A stretch of 64,000 bases of DNA from UBA6115 sp012514225 (GCA_036756425.1 DAIOLC010000007.1:1-64000); one strand, 5' to 3'; positions 24,167-33,699 are shown, numbered from the stretch's first letter. Translations and numbers: made by a program. Notes: a model not told the origin generated them from the letters alone.

Positions 24167-26716
24167 TTAGTGCTTGATAAACCCTTCCATCCGGCCCACG
24201 CCCTCCAGGGTCAGGGTTTCTCCCTGAACGAGGTAAATGGGGCCCAGGACGGAAGGCTCCGAAGGGTCGCTGAAGCCAAAGATGTTGTACAGGAAGGAAT
24301 GCGTGTGCTTGTCCTTCCTGAGCACGCAGACCTCCTGCGCTTTGCTGATCTCCCCGGAAATCTCCAGGTTCACGCCCTGGAGGACTTCCCCGGCGATGGT
24401 TTTGACGGTTTTCCTGAGCGGCTGCTCCTGCAGCCTGATGCTCAGGGTCTTCCCGTCCAGCTCCGCCTGCCCGCTCAGGCCGCCGCAGGCGAATGACATG
24501 GTAAAGCGGCCGTAGGGAATTCTGCCCTCCTGCAGGGTCAGCCCCTGGCCTTGCTGGAACCACCGGGGGTAGCCGACCGTTTCCGTCTGCCCGTTCCAGG
24601 ACAGCTTTGCCTGCTGGTCCCTGGGCCCGACCCAGTCCCAGTACAGCTTCCAGGCGTTTCCGTCCCTGATGAGGCGCGCGTCGAACACGCTGTCCTGCGG
24701 CGCCGGCTCGCTGGCTCCGGGCTGCGCGCTTTCCCCCAGGCTTTCCATGGCCACGGGCACCGGCGGCGCGGCAATCCGGATTTCCTGGAACATCCGCAGC
24801 GTCGTCAGCTGGTCGATGCCCCCCAGGAACAGCAGGCTCATCTTTTCCACCAGGTCGCCGGGAATCCTGACAAACTCGTCCACCTGGTTGCGCGCGCCCC
24901 GCAGGCCCTCGTGCACCGGCGCGGCGACCGGATAGACCGTCAGCGCCTCGCTGCCCGCGTTGATGGGCAGCTGCAAAAGCAGCGTGCCGTCGTTGTAGTT
25001 GGCATAGTTGACGACCTTGTTGACCAGGTCGTTGTTCCCGGCGTCGGTGCAGAAGGCGGAAGCGAAGGATTGCTGCTGGGTATACGCCCTCTGGATAAAC
25101 CGGAGGAACAGGTTGTCCCACACTTCCTCCAGCCTCTCCGGGTGGTACAGGTCGTTGACCAAATCCTGGTACTGCGGCAAATCCTCCAGCACGGTGTTGG
25201 CGGCCACGCTCCGGGTGTTGTTCATGTAGCTTTCGCAGGTCCTGCCGAGCACCGCCATTTCCTGCGGGGAAAGGTTGTACTTGGCCAGCAGGCCGTCCCT
25301 GCGGCTCATCCGGGACTTGATTTCGGTGTGCAGCTTCCTGCGGTACGCGTCCAGCGCGCTGAGCCTGGCCAGCCGGCCCCTGAACTTCCACAATTCGCAC
25401 AAGGCGGGGTGCAGGCCGGCGAGGACACGGAGCAAATAGCTCTGGTCCTTTTCCAGCCACCTGGGCTGCGGCTGCACCCCCTGCGCCAGGCTCCACTGGT
25501 CTTTCAGCCAGGCCTCCGAATCCCCGATGCCTTCGCTTTTCCGCTGGGCGTCCAGCCGGGCGTTGTAGATTGCGCTGCCGATTAAGCCCTCGTCGCCCAG
25601 GTACCCCGCAAGGCTGTCCAGCAGAACATGGTCGTCCACCTTGGCCAGCACGTCCCTCATCCACGCTTCGGCCCACGCAAGGCTGGAGGCCTCGCTGAAA
25701 AATCGCTCTTCGTTGAACGCGTTGAAGGACAGGACCACTTCTTCCATGCTGGCGTCCCGGTCGGTCAGGCCGACGCAGGCCAGGTCCTCCACGCCGGGCA
25801 GCATGGCGCCCAGCCCCTCCTCCACCGCGGCCAGCACGCGCTCCTTGGCGTTGCTGGCGTACGCGACCCCGGGCCGCTGTTCCAAGTTCAACCGGCGGTT
25901 GCTCAGGAACGCCCAGGCGGCCTCGGCCCCCATGTCCCTGGCGGCCCAGAGCTTCAGGTGCTCGGCGGATATATGGTGCACCATCTGGCGGATTTCGTAG
26001 CTGGAGCCGCTGATTTTCCCAAAGCGCATCGTGACCAGGCTGGTGCCCCCCGCCGCTTCCCGCAGGCTCTCCACCCGCCTGGAGACCAGCGCCAGAAGGC
26101 CCAGGGGGAAGGCTTCCTTTTGCTGGTGCTGGACTTCAATGCCTTCATATCCGCCCGCCTGCCGGGCAGACAAAACCATCAGGTTGCGGAATTCATGGAA
26201 GCCCCCGCGCGCTTTGCGCGCATCCTCCGGGTCCTTGAGCCATTGGGACTGTGCGGAGAACATCGTCGGGTCGTCTTCCGTCAGGTAACACAGCTGGCTG
26301 GTCAGGCTGATCCCGATCGCGTCGAGCATGTGCCTGGCCTGCCCGTGAAGGGAAAATACCTGCTCCGCGGGAACCTGCACGCCCCGCACGACGTAGGCAA
26401 TCGCCAGCCGGCTGTGGATGACCAGGCCTGTCAGCTCGGCGGGAATCCGGTTGTTGATGCCCTCCCGCTTTTCCCTGACGAGGCCGCTGAAGCTGCCTTC
26501 CTGCAAGGCCTGCTCCAGCTTGTAGTACGAAACCCGGATGCCATTCCCCGGGCGGATCATGCCTGCCTCCGGGTTTTCCACAAGGCAGATGAGCTCCACC
26601 AGGCTTTGGTAGTTGAGGTCCACATGGTCCTGGAGGGCGGACAGGGTGTGCTCGGCCTCCTTCACGGCCGGGTCGCCGACCAGGACCAGCAGGAATGGCA
26701 TTTTAGGCGTAAACAT
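24167..26716 (-). CDS. 849-residue protein of unknown function in the tubulin/GTPase system
   Basis: Not recognised. The N-terminus (MPFLLVLVGDPAVKEAEHTL) looks like the first strand and helix of an alpha/beta domain. Residues about 100-600 are mainly helical with many charged residues and no membrane helix. Residues about 680-849 are beta-rich, with a run of alternating hydrophobic residues and aromatic-glycine turns (WKLYWDWVGP, LYNIFGFSD, YLVQGETLTLEGVG) that suggest an Ig- or FN3-like sandwich. There is no signal peptide, so it should be cytoplasmic. It lies 118 bases after the tubulin-like gene and 21 bases before the GTPase gene, and is probably an adaptor between them. Confidence 0.7.
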   Translation of the reverse strand: MFTPKMPFLLVLVGDPAVKEAEHTLSALQDHVDLNYQSLVELICLVENPEAGMIRPGNGIRVSYYKLEQALQEGSFSGLVREKREGINNRIPAELTGLVIHSRLAIAYVVRGVQVPAEQVFSLHGQARHMLDAIGISLTSQLCYLTEDDPTMFSAQSQWLKDPEDARKARGGFHEFRNLMVLSARQAGGYEGIEVQHQQKEAFPLGLLALVSRRVESLREAAGGTSLVTMRFGKISGSSYEIRQMVHHISAEHLKLWAARDMGAEAAWAFLSNRRLNLEQRPGVAYASNAKERVLAAVEEGLGAMLPGVEDLACVGLTDRDASMEEVVLSFNAFNEERFFSEASSLAWAEAWMRDVLAKVDDHVLLDSLAGYLGDEGLIGSAIYNARLDAQRKSEGIGDSEAWLKDQWSLAQGVQPQPRWLEKDQSYLLRVLAGLHPALCELWKFRGRLARLSALDAYRRKLHTEIKSRMSRRDGLLAKYNLSPQEMAVLGRTCESYMNNTRSVAANTVLEDLPQYQDLVNDLYHPERLEEVWDNLFLRFIQRAYTQQQSFASAFCTDAGNNDLVNKVVNYANYNDGTLLLQLPINAGSEALTVYPVAAPVHEGLRGARNQVDEFVRIPGDLVEKMSLLFLGGIDQLTTLRMFQEIRIAAPPVPVAMESLGESAQPGASEPAPQDSVFDARLIRDGNAWKLYWDWVGPRDQQAKLSWNGQTETVGYPRWFQQGQGLTLQEGRIPYGRFTMSFACGGLSGQAELDGKTLSIRLQEQPLRKTVKTIAGEVLQGVNLEISGEISKAQEVCVLRKDKHTHSFLYNIFGFSDPSEPSVLGPIYLVQGETLTLEGVGRMEGFIKH

Positions 26717-26795
26717 CGGGTGTTTCCAGTTTTCCTTTCCGGAGGGTAGAAGAGCCGGGGCAGGAGGGCTTCATGCGCGGGGCCTGGCGAAGCCC

Positions 26796-26820
26796 GGAGC
26801 CGTCTGTGGCGGACGGCTCC
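26796..26820 (-). other. hairpin between the tubulin-like and 849-residue protein genes
   Basis: A perfect 9-bp stem GGAGCCGTC/GACGGCTCC with a 7-nt loop, 15 bases after the tubulin-like stop. On the minus strand no T-run follows, so it is more likely an mRNA-stabilising or processing hairpin than a terminator. Confidence 0.6.
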
Positions 26821-26834
26821 GGGAAAACGGTTTC

Positions 26835-29800
26835 CTAAACCAGGAAGACCTTGGTTTCCTGGACCATTTTGGTCATCAGCTCCGCGTTTTGCGCGCGGTC
26901 CGCCGCGCTCAGGCTGCCGCGGTCGTACTCCAGTTCGCTGGCGGTGTTCTTGTAGGTCTGCGCGAAGTCCCGGGCCTTGGCCTGGACGGCTTCGTACTCG
27001 GCCTTGGAAATGTCGTTGATTGTGTTCATTAGCTTTTCGGCTTTGTCCCGCAGGAAGCGGCGGTCGTTGTAATCAATCCGGGCGTCCTTTTCGTCCGCCA
27101 GAATCCGCAGCAGCACCAGGGGCTTGCAGTGGCCGTAAAGCGTGATCTCCGTGTCGTTGAGCTTGTTGGCGGTGAACAGCTCGACCAGGTTGCCCGACAC
27201 GTTTTTGAACTGGACGTTCTGATTGCCCCACTGGAACTGGTCGAAGACCAGCAGGTGCATGAAGGGCTTGGCATAATCCAGGAACACGTCGCCTGCCGTC
27301 ATGTTCTTTTTCACCTCTTCAATCTGGCTTCCGACATGGCGGTACATTTCCAGCTGACGGCTCATATCCTCCACCACGTCGGGATGCTGGCTGATCATGA
27401 AATACTTGACGGCTTCTCGGCGCGCGGTCTCAGCCTCCCTTTCAGCCCTTTGCTTTTCCTGGTTGGTGCCGTCCGCCGGGGCCAGGTTCAGCCCCATCGC
27501 GTTGCCGAACACCGCGGTGAAGTTGCCGCAGTTGAAGCTCCTCTCGTCCCCCATGTCCCGCAAGGCTTCCAGGGCGGACAGCTTGTTCTGGTGGCTCCGG
27601 CGGGCGTCCTGCATCACCTGCCCGACCTGCTCCTTGAGGACTTCGGATTCCATGATGGTGCCGTTTTCGTTCCGCTTGAGGCGCACGTGCAGGATATTGC
27701 CGGTGGCGGAGGTTTCCAGCCGCGCAAGCTTGATTTGCAGGGCTTCGTCGAGGATTGCGTGCTGTTTTTGCTGCTCCTCGCCGAGCCTCACGGCGCGGCC
27801 GGCGTTCGGCCCGTGCAGGAGCAGGTGCGGAATCGGGGTCGGCAGGTATCCCCAGTCGCTGCGGAAGCTCTTCCCGCTGTCCTGCTTCTGCACCAGGTGA
27901 ACGCCCTTGTCGTTGTTGCGAACCATGGTGTCCTCGTACACCCGCTCCAGGTCGCCCAGGTTGGCGTAGCGGTACAGCGGCAGGCAGTTGTAGGTCTTCA
28001 GCCAGTAAATCCGGTCGTTAATCTTGGAATACTTGGGGGTGACGTTTTTCTGGTTGCCATACTCTTCCAGGCCGGCCTTGACGATGGCGGCGTTGTCCGG
28101 AACGGATACGTAGGAGTACTCCACAAACTCGTTGTTGCCGGACGGCAGCAGGTTGAGCATGGTGGTCGCGGCCACGTCCAGCCCGGGCAGCATGGCGTCC
28201 ACCAGGTATTCCTGCTTTTCATGGGGCGTGGAGCCGGGCATCTTCATCTCCAGCAGCTGGTCCATGGACACGCCGTTGATTTCCCGGGTGAGCTGGTTGA
28301 CGAACGATTCGGTCATCCGCAGGAACTGGCCTCTCGTCTGGTCCCATCCCTCGATCTTGTTGGTCTGGTTCAAGGCGACCGCGAAGGAGTTGTCCGCCAG
28401 GTTCCTCAGGATGCTGATGGTCGTGGCGTCCATCTGGTTGGCGTCGGCAAGGCGCTGCATCTGCTGGTCGATGTAGTCCTTGAGCCGGTCGAAGGAAACG
28501 ATGTCCGTCCCCGTGGCGGTCTCCCGCAGCAGGTCGCTCACGCTGGCGTTCAAGTCGTTGGATACGTTCCTGAGCAGGTTGTTGAACGTGGGCAGGATGA
28601 CGGCGGAATAGTCCCGCATGCGTTTTTCAACGTCCCTGAGGCCGGACGCCACTTCCTTTGCCAGCGCCTCGTCCCGCTTGCTGATATAGAGCTGCTGGCA
28701 GGCGTTGATGTATGTTTCGGCTTTCCCGTAAAGGCCCAGGGCCCTTTGCACCTTGTTCAGGTTGACCATGTCCGGGTAAAGCGTATTGGTGATATGCCCC
28801 AGCTGCTGGGCCGCCTCCCCCTCCGCGTTGACGCGGGTGGTTTCCCAGAATTTGAGGAAGCCGCTCATCTTCGTCAGCAGCCCGTTCTCCGGGTCGTTCA
28901 GCCAGGTCTCCACGACGAAGGGGCCGAAATTCGGGTCGGTCATGTAGCCGCGCACCGTTTTCTCGAAGCGCTCGTAAACCAGCTCGACCTTTTCCGCTGC
29001 AAACTCGGCCGCGTCCATCGCAACCTGATGGCTGAAATCCCGGTAGGGCTTTCCGTGCAGCGCGTCGTCCCCGTGCATATCGGTGACGGTCTTGGGCTCG
29101 TAGCCGGCCTCTCCGCTGAAGTAGGAGGGCAAGGGGCGCACTGCGTCAAAAAGGATAAACAGGTCTTCATCCTGCGGCATGACCTGCTGCAGCGCGTCGT
29201 TGGCCACCCGCGTGCCCAGGATGGACGGGCGGTTCACCAGGTCCATCACCTTGTCGAAGGTCAGCTTGGCCTCGTAGGTCACCATGTCGTCCAGCTGGGC
29301 TTCCGTATTGGCGGCGCCCACGGACATATAGGTGTAGTTGACGGGGAAGGGCTTGTTCATGTGCATGGACGCGTTGACCACGTTGGAAAGGTGGGACAGG
29401 TAGGTAAACTCGCCCTCCGCGCCGGCGTTCGCCTCGGCGGCAAAGTTGTGCAGCAGGGACTCCGACAGGATGTCCATGACCTCCGTATACGCGTTGTTGA
29501 TGATGGTCCCGTCTTCCCTGGACTCGCCGATTAAGACCACGTCGTCGTAGGGGGCCCGCTTCCAGTCATACTTGATGGTGCTCGTATACTTCTGTTGGTG
29601 GACGACCTCGTGCTGTTTCCAGTTCATCCAGAAATCCAGTTCCTTCAGCGACGCGAAGGCGTTTGTTTTCAGCCTTCTGTTGTCGTTGTCGTTGGGATTG
29701 TTGAACTTCTTCAGGTTGACGCCGGGCATGATCAGGTAGCCCTGAATCCGGACCGTGACCCCGTCAAAGAAGTTCGCCATGATGTAGCGGATCAGGTAGG

Positions 29801-30356
29801 GCAGGTCCATGAAACAGCCGGCGCCCGTGCCGCCCGAGATACCCGAGGCGATAATCACGTTCAGGCTGCCGCCCGCCTCGTCCCGCTGGACGCCCATGAG
29901 GTTCCCGATGGTGGCCTTCAGGGTTTCCACCAGCTTGTCCGCGTTGCGGAACAGGAGCAGCCGCCCCACCTGCCGGAAACCGCCGGCGCCGTTGCGCGCG
30001 TTGTTCGATGGAATCCGCGTGTCCCACCAGCTTTTTTCCCATTCATACATCGCGGCGGGGTTCTCGATAATCGCCTCCAGGTTGGGCATGACCAATTCAA
30101 ACCGCTCCGCGTTGACCAGGCGGTTGTCCGCCGCGCCGCGCCGCCTCAGCTCCTCGGCGTCCGTGTCGACCGCCAGATAAGAGGTGCGGGCCGGTTTGTC
30201 CTGCTGCTCGCCGCCGATGACCGGCAGGACGTAGCGCTCCTTGAACTTCCGCTTGATGCTCAGCAGCGCGTCCGCGCCGGTGCCGCCCAGGCCGATAATC
30301 AGCAAGGGGTCGTTGATCTTGGGCACCCGTTTATTCTCTACCTTGAAATGTGGCAT
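26835..30356 (-). CDS. tubulin/FtsZ-superfamily protein (Tubulin_2-like)
   Basis: 1173 residues, far longer than FtsZ or tubulin (350-450). The N-terminal third is a tubulin-type GTPase: IIGLGGTGADAL (20-31) is the first nucleotide loop, YLAVDTDAEEL (60-70) the second strand with the family Asp, ARNGAGGFRQVGRLLLF (120-136) is typical of the bacterial tubulin-like family, and SGISGGTGAGCF (171-182) is the tubulin signature loop. The remaining 800 residues are mostly helical with coiled-coil tendency and no membrane segment. It would bind GTP and may form filaments or a large cytoplasmic assembly. It is second in the operon, after the first vWA gene (181-base gap with a hairpin), with GAGGAGG upstream of its ATG. 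Confidence 0.85.
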   Translation of the reverse strand: MPHFKVENKRVPKINDPLLIIGLGGTGADALLSIKRKFKERYVLPVIGGEQQDKPARTSYLAVDTDAEELRRRGAADNRLVNAERFELVMPNLEAIIENPAAMYEWEKSWWDTRIPSNNARNGAGGFRQVGRLLLFRNADKLVETLKATIGNLMGVQRDEAGGSLNVIIASGISGGTGAGCFMDLPYLIRYIMANFFDGVTVRIQGYLIMPGVNLKKFNNPNDNDNRRLKTNAFASLKELDFWMNWKQHEVVHQQKYTSTIKYDWKRAPYDDVVLIGESREDGTIINNAYTEVMDILSESLLHNFAAEANAGAEGEFTYLSHLSNVVNASMHMNKPFPVNYTYMSVGAANTEAQLDDMVTYEAKLTFDKVMDLVNRPSILGTRVANDALQQVMPQDEDLFILFDAVRPLPSYFSGEAGYEPKTVTDMHGDDALHGKPYRDFSHQVAMDAAEFAAEKVELVYERFEKTVRGYMTDPNFGPFVVETWLNDPENGLLTKMSGFLKFWETTRVNAEGEAAQQLGHITNTLYPDMVNLNKVQRALGLYGKAETYINACQQLYISKRDEALAKEVASGLRDVEKRMRDYSAVILPTFNNLLRNVSNDLNASVSDLLRETATGTDIVSFDRLKDYIDQQMQRLADANQMDATTISILRNLADNSFAVALNQTNKIEGWDQTRGQFLRMTESFVNQLTREINGVSMDQLLEMKMPGSTPHEKQEYLVDAMLPGLDVAATTMLNLLPSGNNEFVEYSYVSVPDNAAIVKAGLEEYGNQKNVTPKYSKINDRIYWLKTYNCLPLYRYANLGDLERVYEDTMVRNNDKGVHLVQKQDSGKSFRSDWGYLPTPIPHLLLHGPNAGRAVRLGEEQQKQHAILDEALQIKLARLETSATGNILHVRLKRNENGTIMESEVLKEQVGQVMQDARRSHQNKLSALEALRDMGDERSFNCGNFTAVFGNAMGLNLAPADGTNQEKQRAEREAETARREAVKYFMISQHPDVVEDMSRQLEMYRHVGSQIEEVKKNMTAGDVFLDYAKPFMHLLVFDQFQWGNQNVQFKNVSGNLVELFTANKLNDTEITLYGHCKPLVLLRILADEKDARIDYNDRRFLRDKAEKLMNTINDISKAEYEAVQAKARDFAQTYKNTASELEYDRGSLSAADRAQNAELMTKMVQETKVFLV

Positions 30357-30430
30357 GGAATCATCCTCCTCAGTGCTTTTCTATCTGTGGCACAGGCGTA
30401 CCTGCGCATCGGTCCCGTCGATTCCCCCGC

Positions 30431-30458
30431 GGAGCGCCGCCGGCCTCCAGGCCGCTCC
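30431..30458 (-). other. hairpin in the vWA-tubulin intergenic gap
   Basis: Arms GGAGCG/CGCTCC (30431-30436 and 30453-30458) with an inner GGCC/GGCC pair, in the 181-base gap 30357-30537. There is no T-run. No other gene or promoter can be supported in this gap. Confidence 0.5.
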
Positions 30459-30537
30459 CCCGCGCATAGCCTTGCTGCGGATTCCCTGGTTTTCACCGCC
30501 GTACCCGGGTGGGCCTGCGCGGATCGGCAGCCGCCCC

Positions 30538-33500
30538 CTACGACCCGGCATAGGGCCCGCGCCTGCGCGGGGCGGGCGGCCCCTTGCGGGGCCTGGGCGC
30601 CTGGTTGACCTGCAGCACCCAGCTGATGCTGTGGCCGTTGTTTTCCACCTTGAGCTCCCGGCCCACCTGCAGCTTGAGCTTCTTGTTCTTCTTGCTCAGG
30701 GTCTGGTTGCCCACCTTGATGATGGCGGGCCCGTGGCCGCCTTTGCCGTACAGCACGAAGATGCTGTTCTTTGCGGCCTGCAGCTTGACGTTTTGCAGGT
30801 GCGTCTTGTTCAGCCCCACGTCCGCGAGCATGGTGCCGTCCGCGTACTGGCTCAGGGACAGCCTGGACTTGGTGTCCGGCAGGATGCTCTCCGTATGTAC
30901 GCTGGCGTCCCGCTTGCGCAGGAGCTTCATGCCCTTGAAGCTGGGCTTCAAAATCCGCAGGACAATCAGCAGCAGGATGACAGCCCCCAGGAGGATGGCG
31001 CCGTAGAGCATGGCCTTTTCCTTCACCGCCTGGGTCAGCGAAATCACCTCGATCTCATAGGGAAGCGAGGCGGATGTGTCGCTCTTGTCCGTCGCGGTGA
31101 TGGTAAAGGCGGCCTTTCCGGCGGCCTTGGGCGTGAAGGTGGCCTTGTACAGCGTCCGGCCTTCCGGGAAAGCGTCGCCGGGCGCTTCCGCTTCCTCCGT
31201 CATTTCGACGCCCACCGCGTCCTGCGCGCCGGCCAGCCCGATGCTCAGCGCGTCATGGGGGAGGTTTTTGTCGTCAAACAGGTCGTTGAGCGTAATCGTC
31301 CAGGGCTCCGTCGCCTCCTGCTTGAGCAGGGTGAAGGGTTCCACCTCCGCGCTGGTTCTCAGCAGCCGGCCGGCCGCCTCCTGCTGGACCGTTGGCGCCG
31401 CGTTCCCGCTGGAAATGTCGTCAAACTGCGCGCTGCCCAGCTTGATGCCGCCGCCCTGGTCAGCCTGGTTCCCCGCCCAAAGCTCCGCCCGGATGACGTA
31501 CTGCTCGCGGTCGTCCAGCTGCAGGGCGCCCGTCCAGGTCGTGCTGTCGGCCTTCGTCAGCCCAAGCTCGACGTCCGCCCCGCTCATGCGGTCCCCCTTG
31601 ACGTGGAAGGCGCGGATGTGGGGGTTGTAGCGGGTGATGTCGTAGCCGGAAGCGGAGCCCTCGATCCGGACGCTGAAGTTCACGATGGAATCCTTGTTGA
31701 AATAGCCCTCGTCGTTGGGCTGGGTGACCAGGCTGATGACCGGCGCATACGACTTTTCCAGTTCGCCGGCGATGGAGACCACCTCGACCGGGATTTCCAG
31801 CCCATCCGCGGGCAGCGGCGCGCCCGCCGCGTCTGCCAGCGCAGCGCCGTCGTTGTCCTTCACCTGGATAAACAGCGAAGCCGTGCCCGGCTTGCCCTGC
31901 GTAGTGACGGTCGTCGGCATCCCGGCGTCTTCCCCGGGGTCTGCGATGAGCACAATCCCGGGGTCGCTGCTCAAGACGGATGGCGTCAGGGCGTCCCCGT
32001 CCCGGTCTATCACATAGTCGGAGAGGCGCAGCGGCCTTTCCTGCGGCTTGCCGTACTCAGGGTCGTTGGGGTCGTCGATTTCCATCCGGATGGCCGGGAT
32101 GCTGGCCAGGGCGACCTGGGGTGCCTGGTTTTCCACCGGGAAGCTGATGGAATCGGACACCCGGAGCAAGCCGGAGCCGGAGAGCCGCACGAACAGCTGG
32201 TACTGGCCTTCCTTCCGGATGGGGTTTTGGTTGACGTCCAGGAAGTCGCTGATGCTGAACGCCGCTTCAAAGCGGTCCCGCCCGGTCGCGTGGGGCGGCA
32301 GCTCGATCTTGGAGATGGCGGCCTCGGTGTCCAGCGCCGTGCCGCTGTAATTGCCCGCCATCAGGTACGCCCACGCCTGGATGCCCTTGACGACCTGGCC
32401 GTCCGCGTCCCGCTGCTGCTCGTACAGGAGCGCGTCCCGGGACGGCTGCCCGTCCTTCCACAGCTGCGCCGTCAGGGTGACGCGGTCCCCCTTTTTATAA
32501 GGCCCCGCGGCAGGCTCAAGCTGCACCGCAAGGGTTTCCGTATAGTTGTACAGAACGTTGACCGCAACGTGCTCCGGCGCGTTTTCCACCTTGCCGAACA
32601 CCAGCCTCCACGTCCCCCGCTCGCGGGGCTTGTGGATTTTGTACTGGACAAAGCGGCTCATCTCGATCTTGTATACGTCTGCGATGGCGACCCGGTCGTC
32701 GTCCCCCGGCATCATGAGCCGGATGTTCTCCAGCCCCTCGGTCTGCAGGAGGATGTTGGCTTCTTCAACGGATTTGTTGGGGATGTCGATTTCAATCTGG
32801 TAATAGCCCTTGTCCGCCTCGTACGTCGCGACCGGCTGGGTGCTCACCATCTCGGAGCCGATCTGGTGGCCGAACATCGCGCTGAAGACCTTGGGCAGGT
32901 CCGACGGCTCGTTGATTTCCAGGCTGAGGCCGCCCGTGGCGTCGGCCCAGTTGAACATGTTGGATTTGACCTGGGTGTCCACGTCCTTGTTGTCCGCCCG
33001 GCTGTTGAGCAGCACGGTGTAGATGGTGTATCCGTTCTGCCGGCTGTCGGCCGCCGCCTTGTTGGCCTTGTCCAGTTCGCCCCGCTCGATATCCGGCACG
33101 TCCTTTTTGTCGGCAGTGCCCGACGCGGCAATCCGCCCGTCCGCCAGCAGCAGGATCATGGGCTTGTTGCCGTTGCCGCCCGGGCCGTCCCGGTCGGCCG
33201 CGCCGGCGTTGAGCAAACGCACCGCTTCCTCAAGGGCGGTGCCGATCATGGTGCCGCCCTGCGTGCCGTGGTCCGCCGTATGGACAAAATCGGACAGCTT
33301 GCTGGTGAACACCGCCCGGTTGCTTGACCCCGCCAGGTCCTTGCCGTCCTGCTGGTTCAGCTCGGCGATGTTGAGCAGCTGGTCCTTCTCCTGCCCGGGG
33401 ATGCTGATGGGAACGTTTCTGAAGTGAAACGGCACCACGGCCGCCCGGGAGGCGTAAAGGGGAACCATATTGAGCATGATGGCGGCCGCGTCGAAGCGGT

Positions 33501-33699
33501 AGCCGTCATAGTCCGACACGTTTTTATTGTCCCTGCCGCCCCGCATGGAATTGCTGTTGTCCAGCAGGATGACCAGGTCGACCCCGCTTTTGGCGGCGCC
33601 CCCCTGGTTCGCCGTCGTCGCCAGGCCGCCGCCGGCCCCTGACAATAGAAACGCTGCAACCAGCAGCGCCGCCACGCGTTTGGGTAGACTCGTCCTCAT
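30538..33699 (-). CDS. secreted/membrane vWA-domain protein (first of the system)
   Basis: 1053 residues. The ATG at 33699 has AAGGAG seven bases before it. A signal peptide (1-28) is followed by a complete vWA domain: DLVILLDNSNSM with the DxSxS site at 47-51, GTMIGTALEEAV with the metal threonine, and MILLLADG with the second aspartate. Ig/cadherin-like extracellular segments follow (NRDGDALTPS; VKDNDGAALADA). One membrane helix lies at about 895-914, then RILKPSFKG and a cytoplasmic tail of about 140 residues that looks FHA-like (VGLNKTHLQNVKL, IKVGNQTL, LKVENNGHSISW). The C-terminus is Pro/Arg-rich. It is the first gene of the 20-kb block and likely its surface sensor; the FHA-like reading is tentative. 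Confidence 0.82.
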   Translation of the reverse strand: MRTSLPKRVAALLVAAFLLSGAGGGLATTANQGGAAKSGVDLVILLDNSNSMRGGRDNKNVSDYDGYRFDAAAIMLNMVPLYASRAAVVPFHFRNVPISIPGQEKDQLLNIAELNQQDGKDLAGSSNRAVFTSKLSDFVHTADHGTQGGTMIGTALEEAVRLLNAGAADRDGPGGNGNKPMILLLADGRIAASGTADKKDVPDIERGELDKANKAAADSRQNGYTIYTVLLNSRADNKDVDTQVKSNMFNWADATGGLSLEINEPSDLPKVFSAMFGHQIGSEMVSTQPVATYEADKGYYQIEIDIPNKSVEEANILLQTEGLENIRLMMPGDDDRVAIADVYKIEMSRFVQYKIHKPRERGTWRLVFGKVENAPEHVAVNVLYNYTETLAVQLEPAAGPYKKGDRVTLTAQLWKDGQPSRDALLYEQQRDADGQVVKGIQAWAYLMAGNYSGTALDTEAAISKIELPPHATGRDRFEAAFSISDFLDVNQNPIRKEGQYQLFVRLSGSGLLRVSDSISFPVENQAPQVALASIPAIRMEIDDPNDPEYGKPQERPLRLSDYVIDRDGDALTPSVLSSDPGIVLIADPGEDAGMPTTVTTQGKPGTASLFIQVKDNDGAALADAAGAPLPADGLEIPVEVVSIAGELEKSYAPVISLVTQPNDEGYFNKDSIVNFSVRIEGSASGYDITRYNPHIRAFHVKGDRMSGADVELGLTKADSTTWTGALQLDDREQYVIRAELWAGNQADQGGGIKLGSAQFDDISSGNAAPTVQQEAAGRLLRTSAEVEPFTLLKQEATEPWTITLNDLFDDKNLPHDALSIGLAGAQDAVGVEMTEEAEAPGDAFPEGRTLYKATFTPKAAGKAAFTITATDKSDTSASLPYEIEVISLTQAVKEKAMLYGAILLGAVILLLIVLRILKPSFKGMKLLRKRDASVHTESILPDTKSRLSLSQYADGTMLADVGLNKTHLQNVKLQAAKNSIFVLYGKGGHGPAIIKVGNQTLSKKNKKLKLQVGRELKVENNGHSISWVLQVNQAPRPRKGPPAPRRRGPYAGS

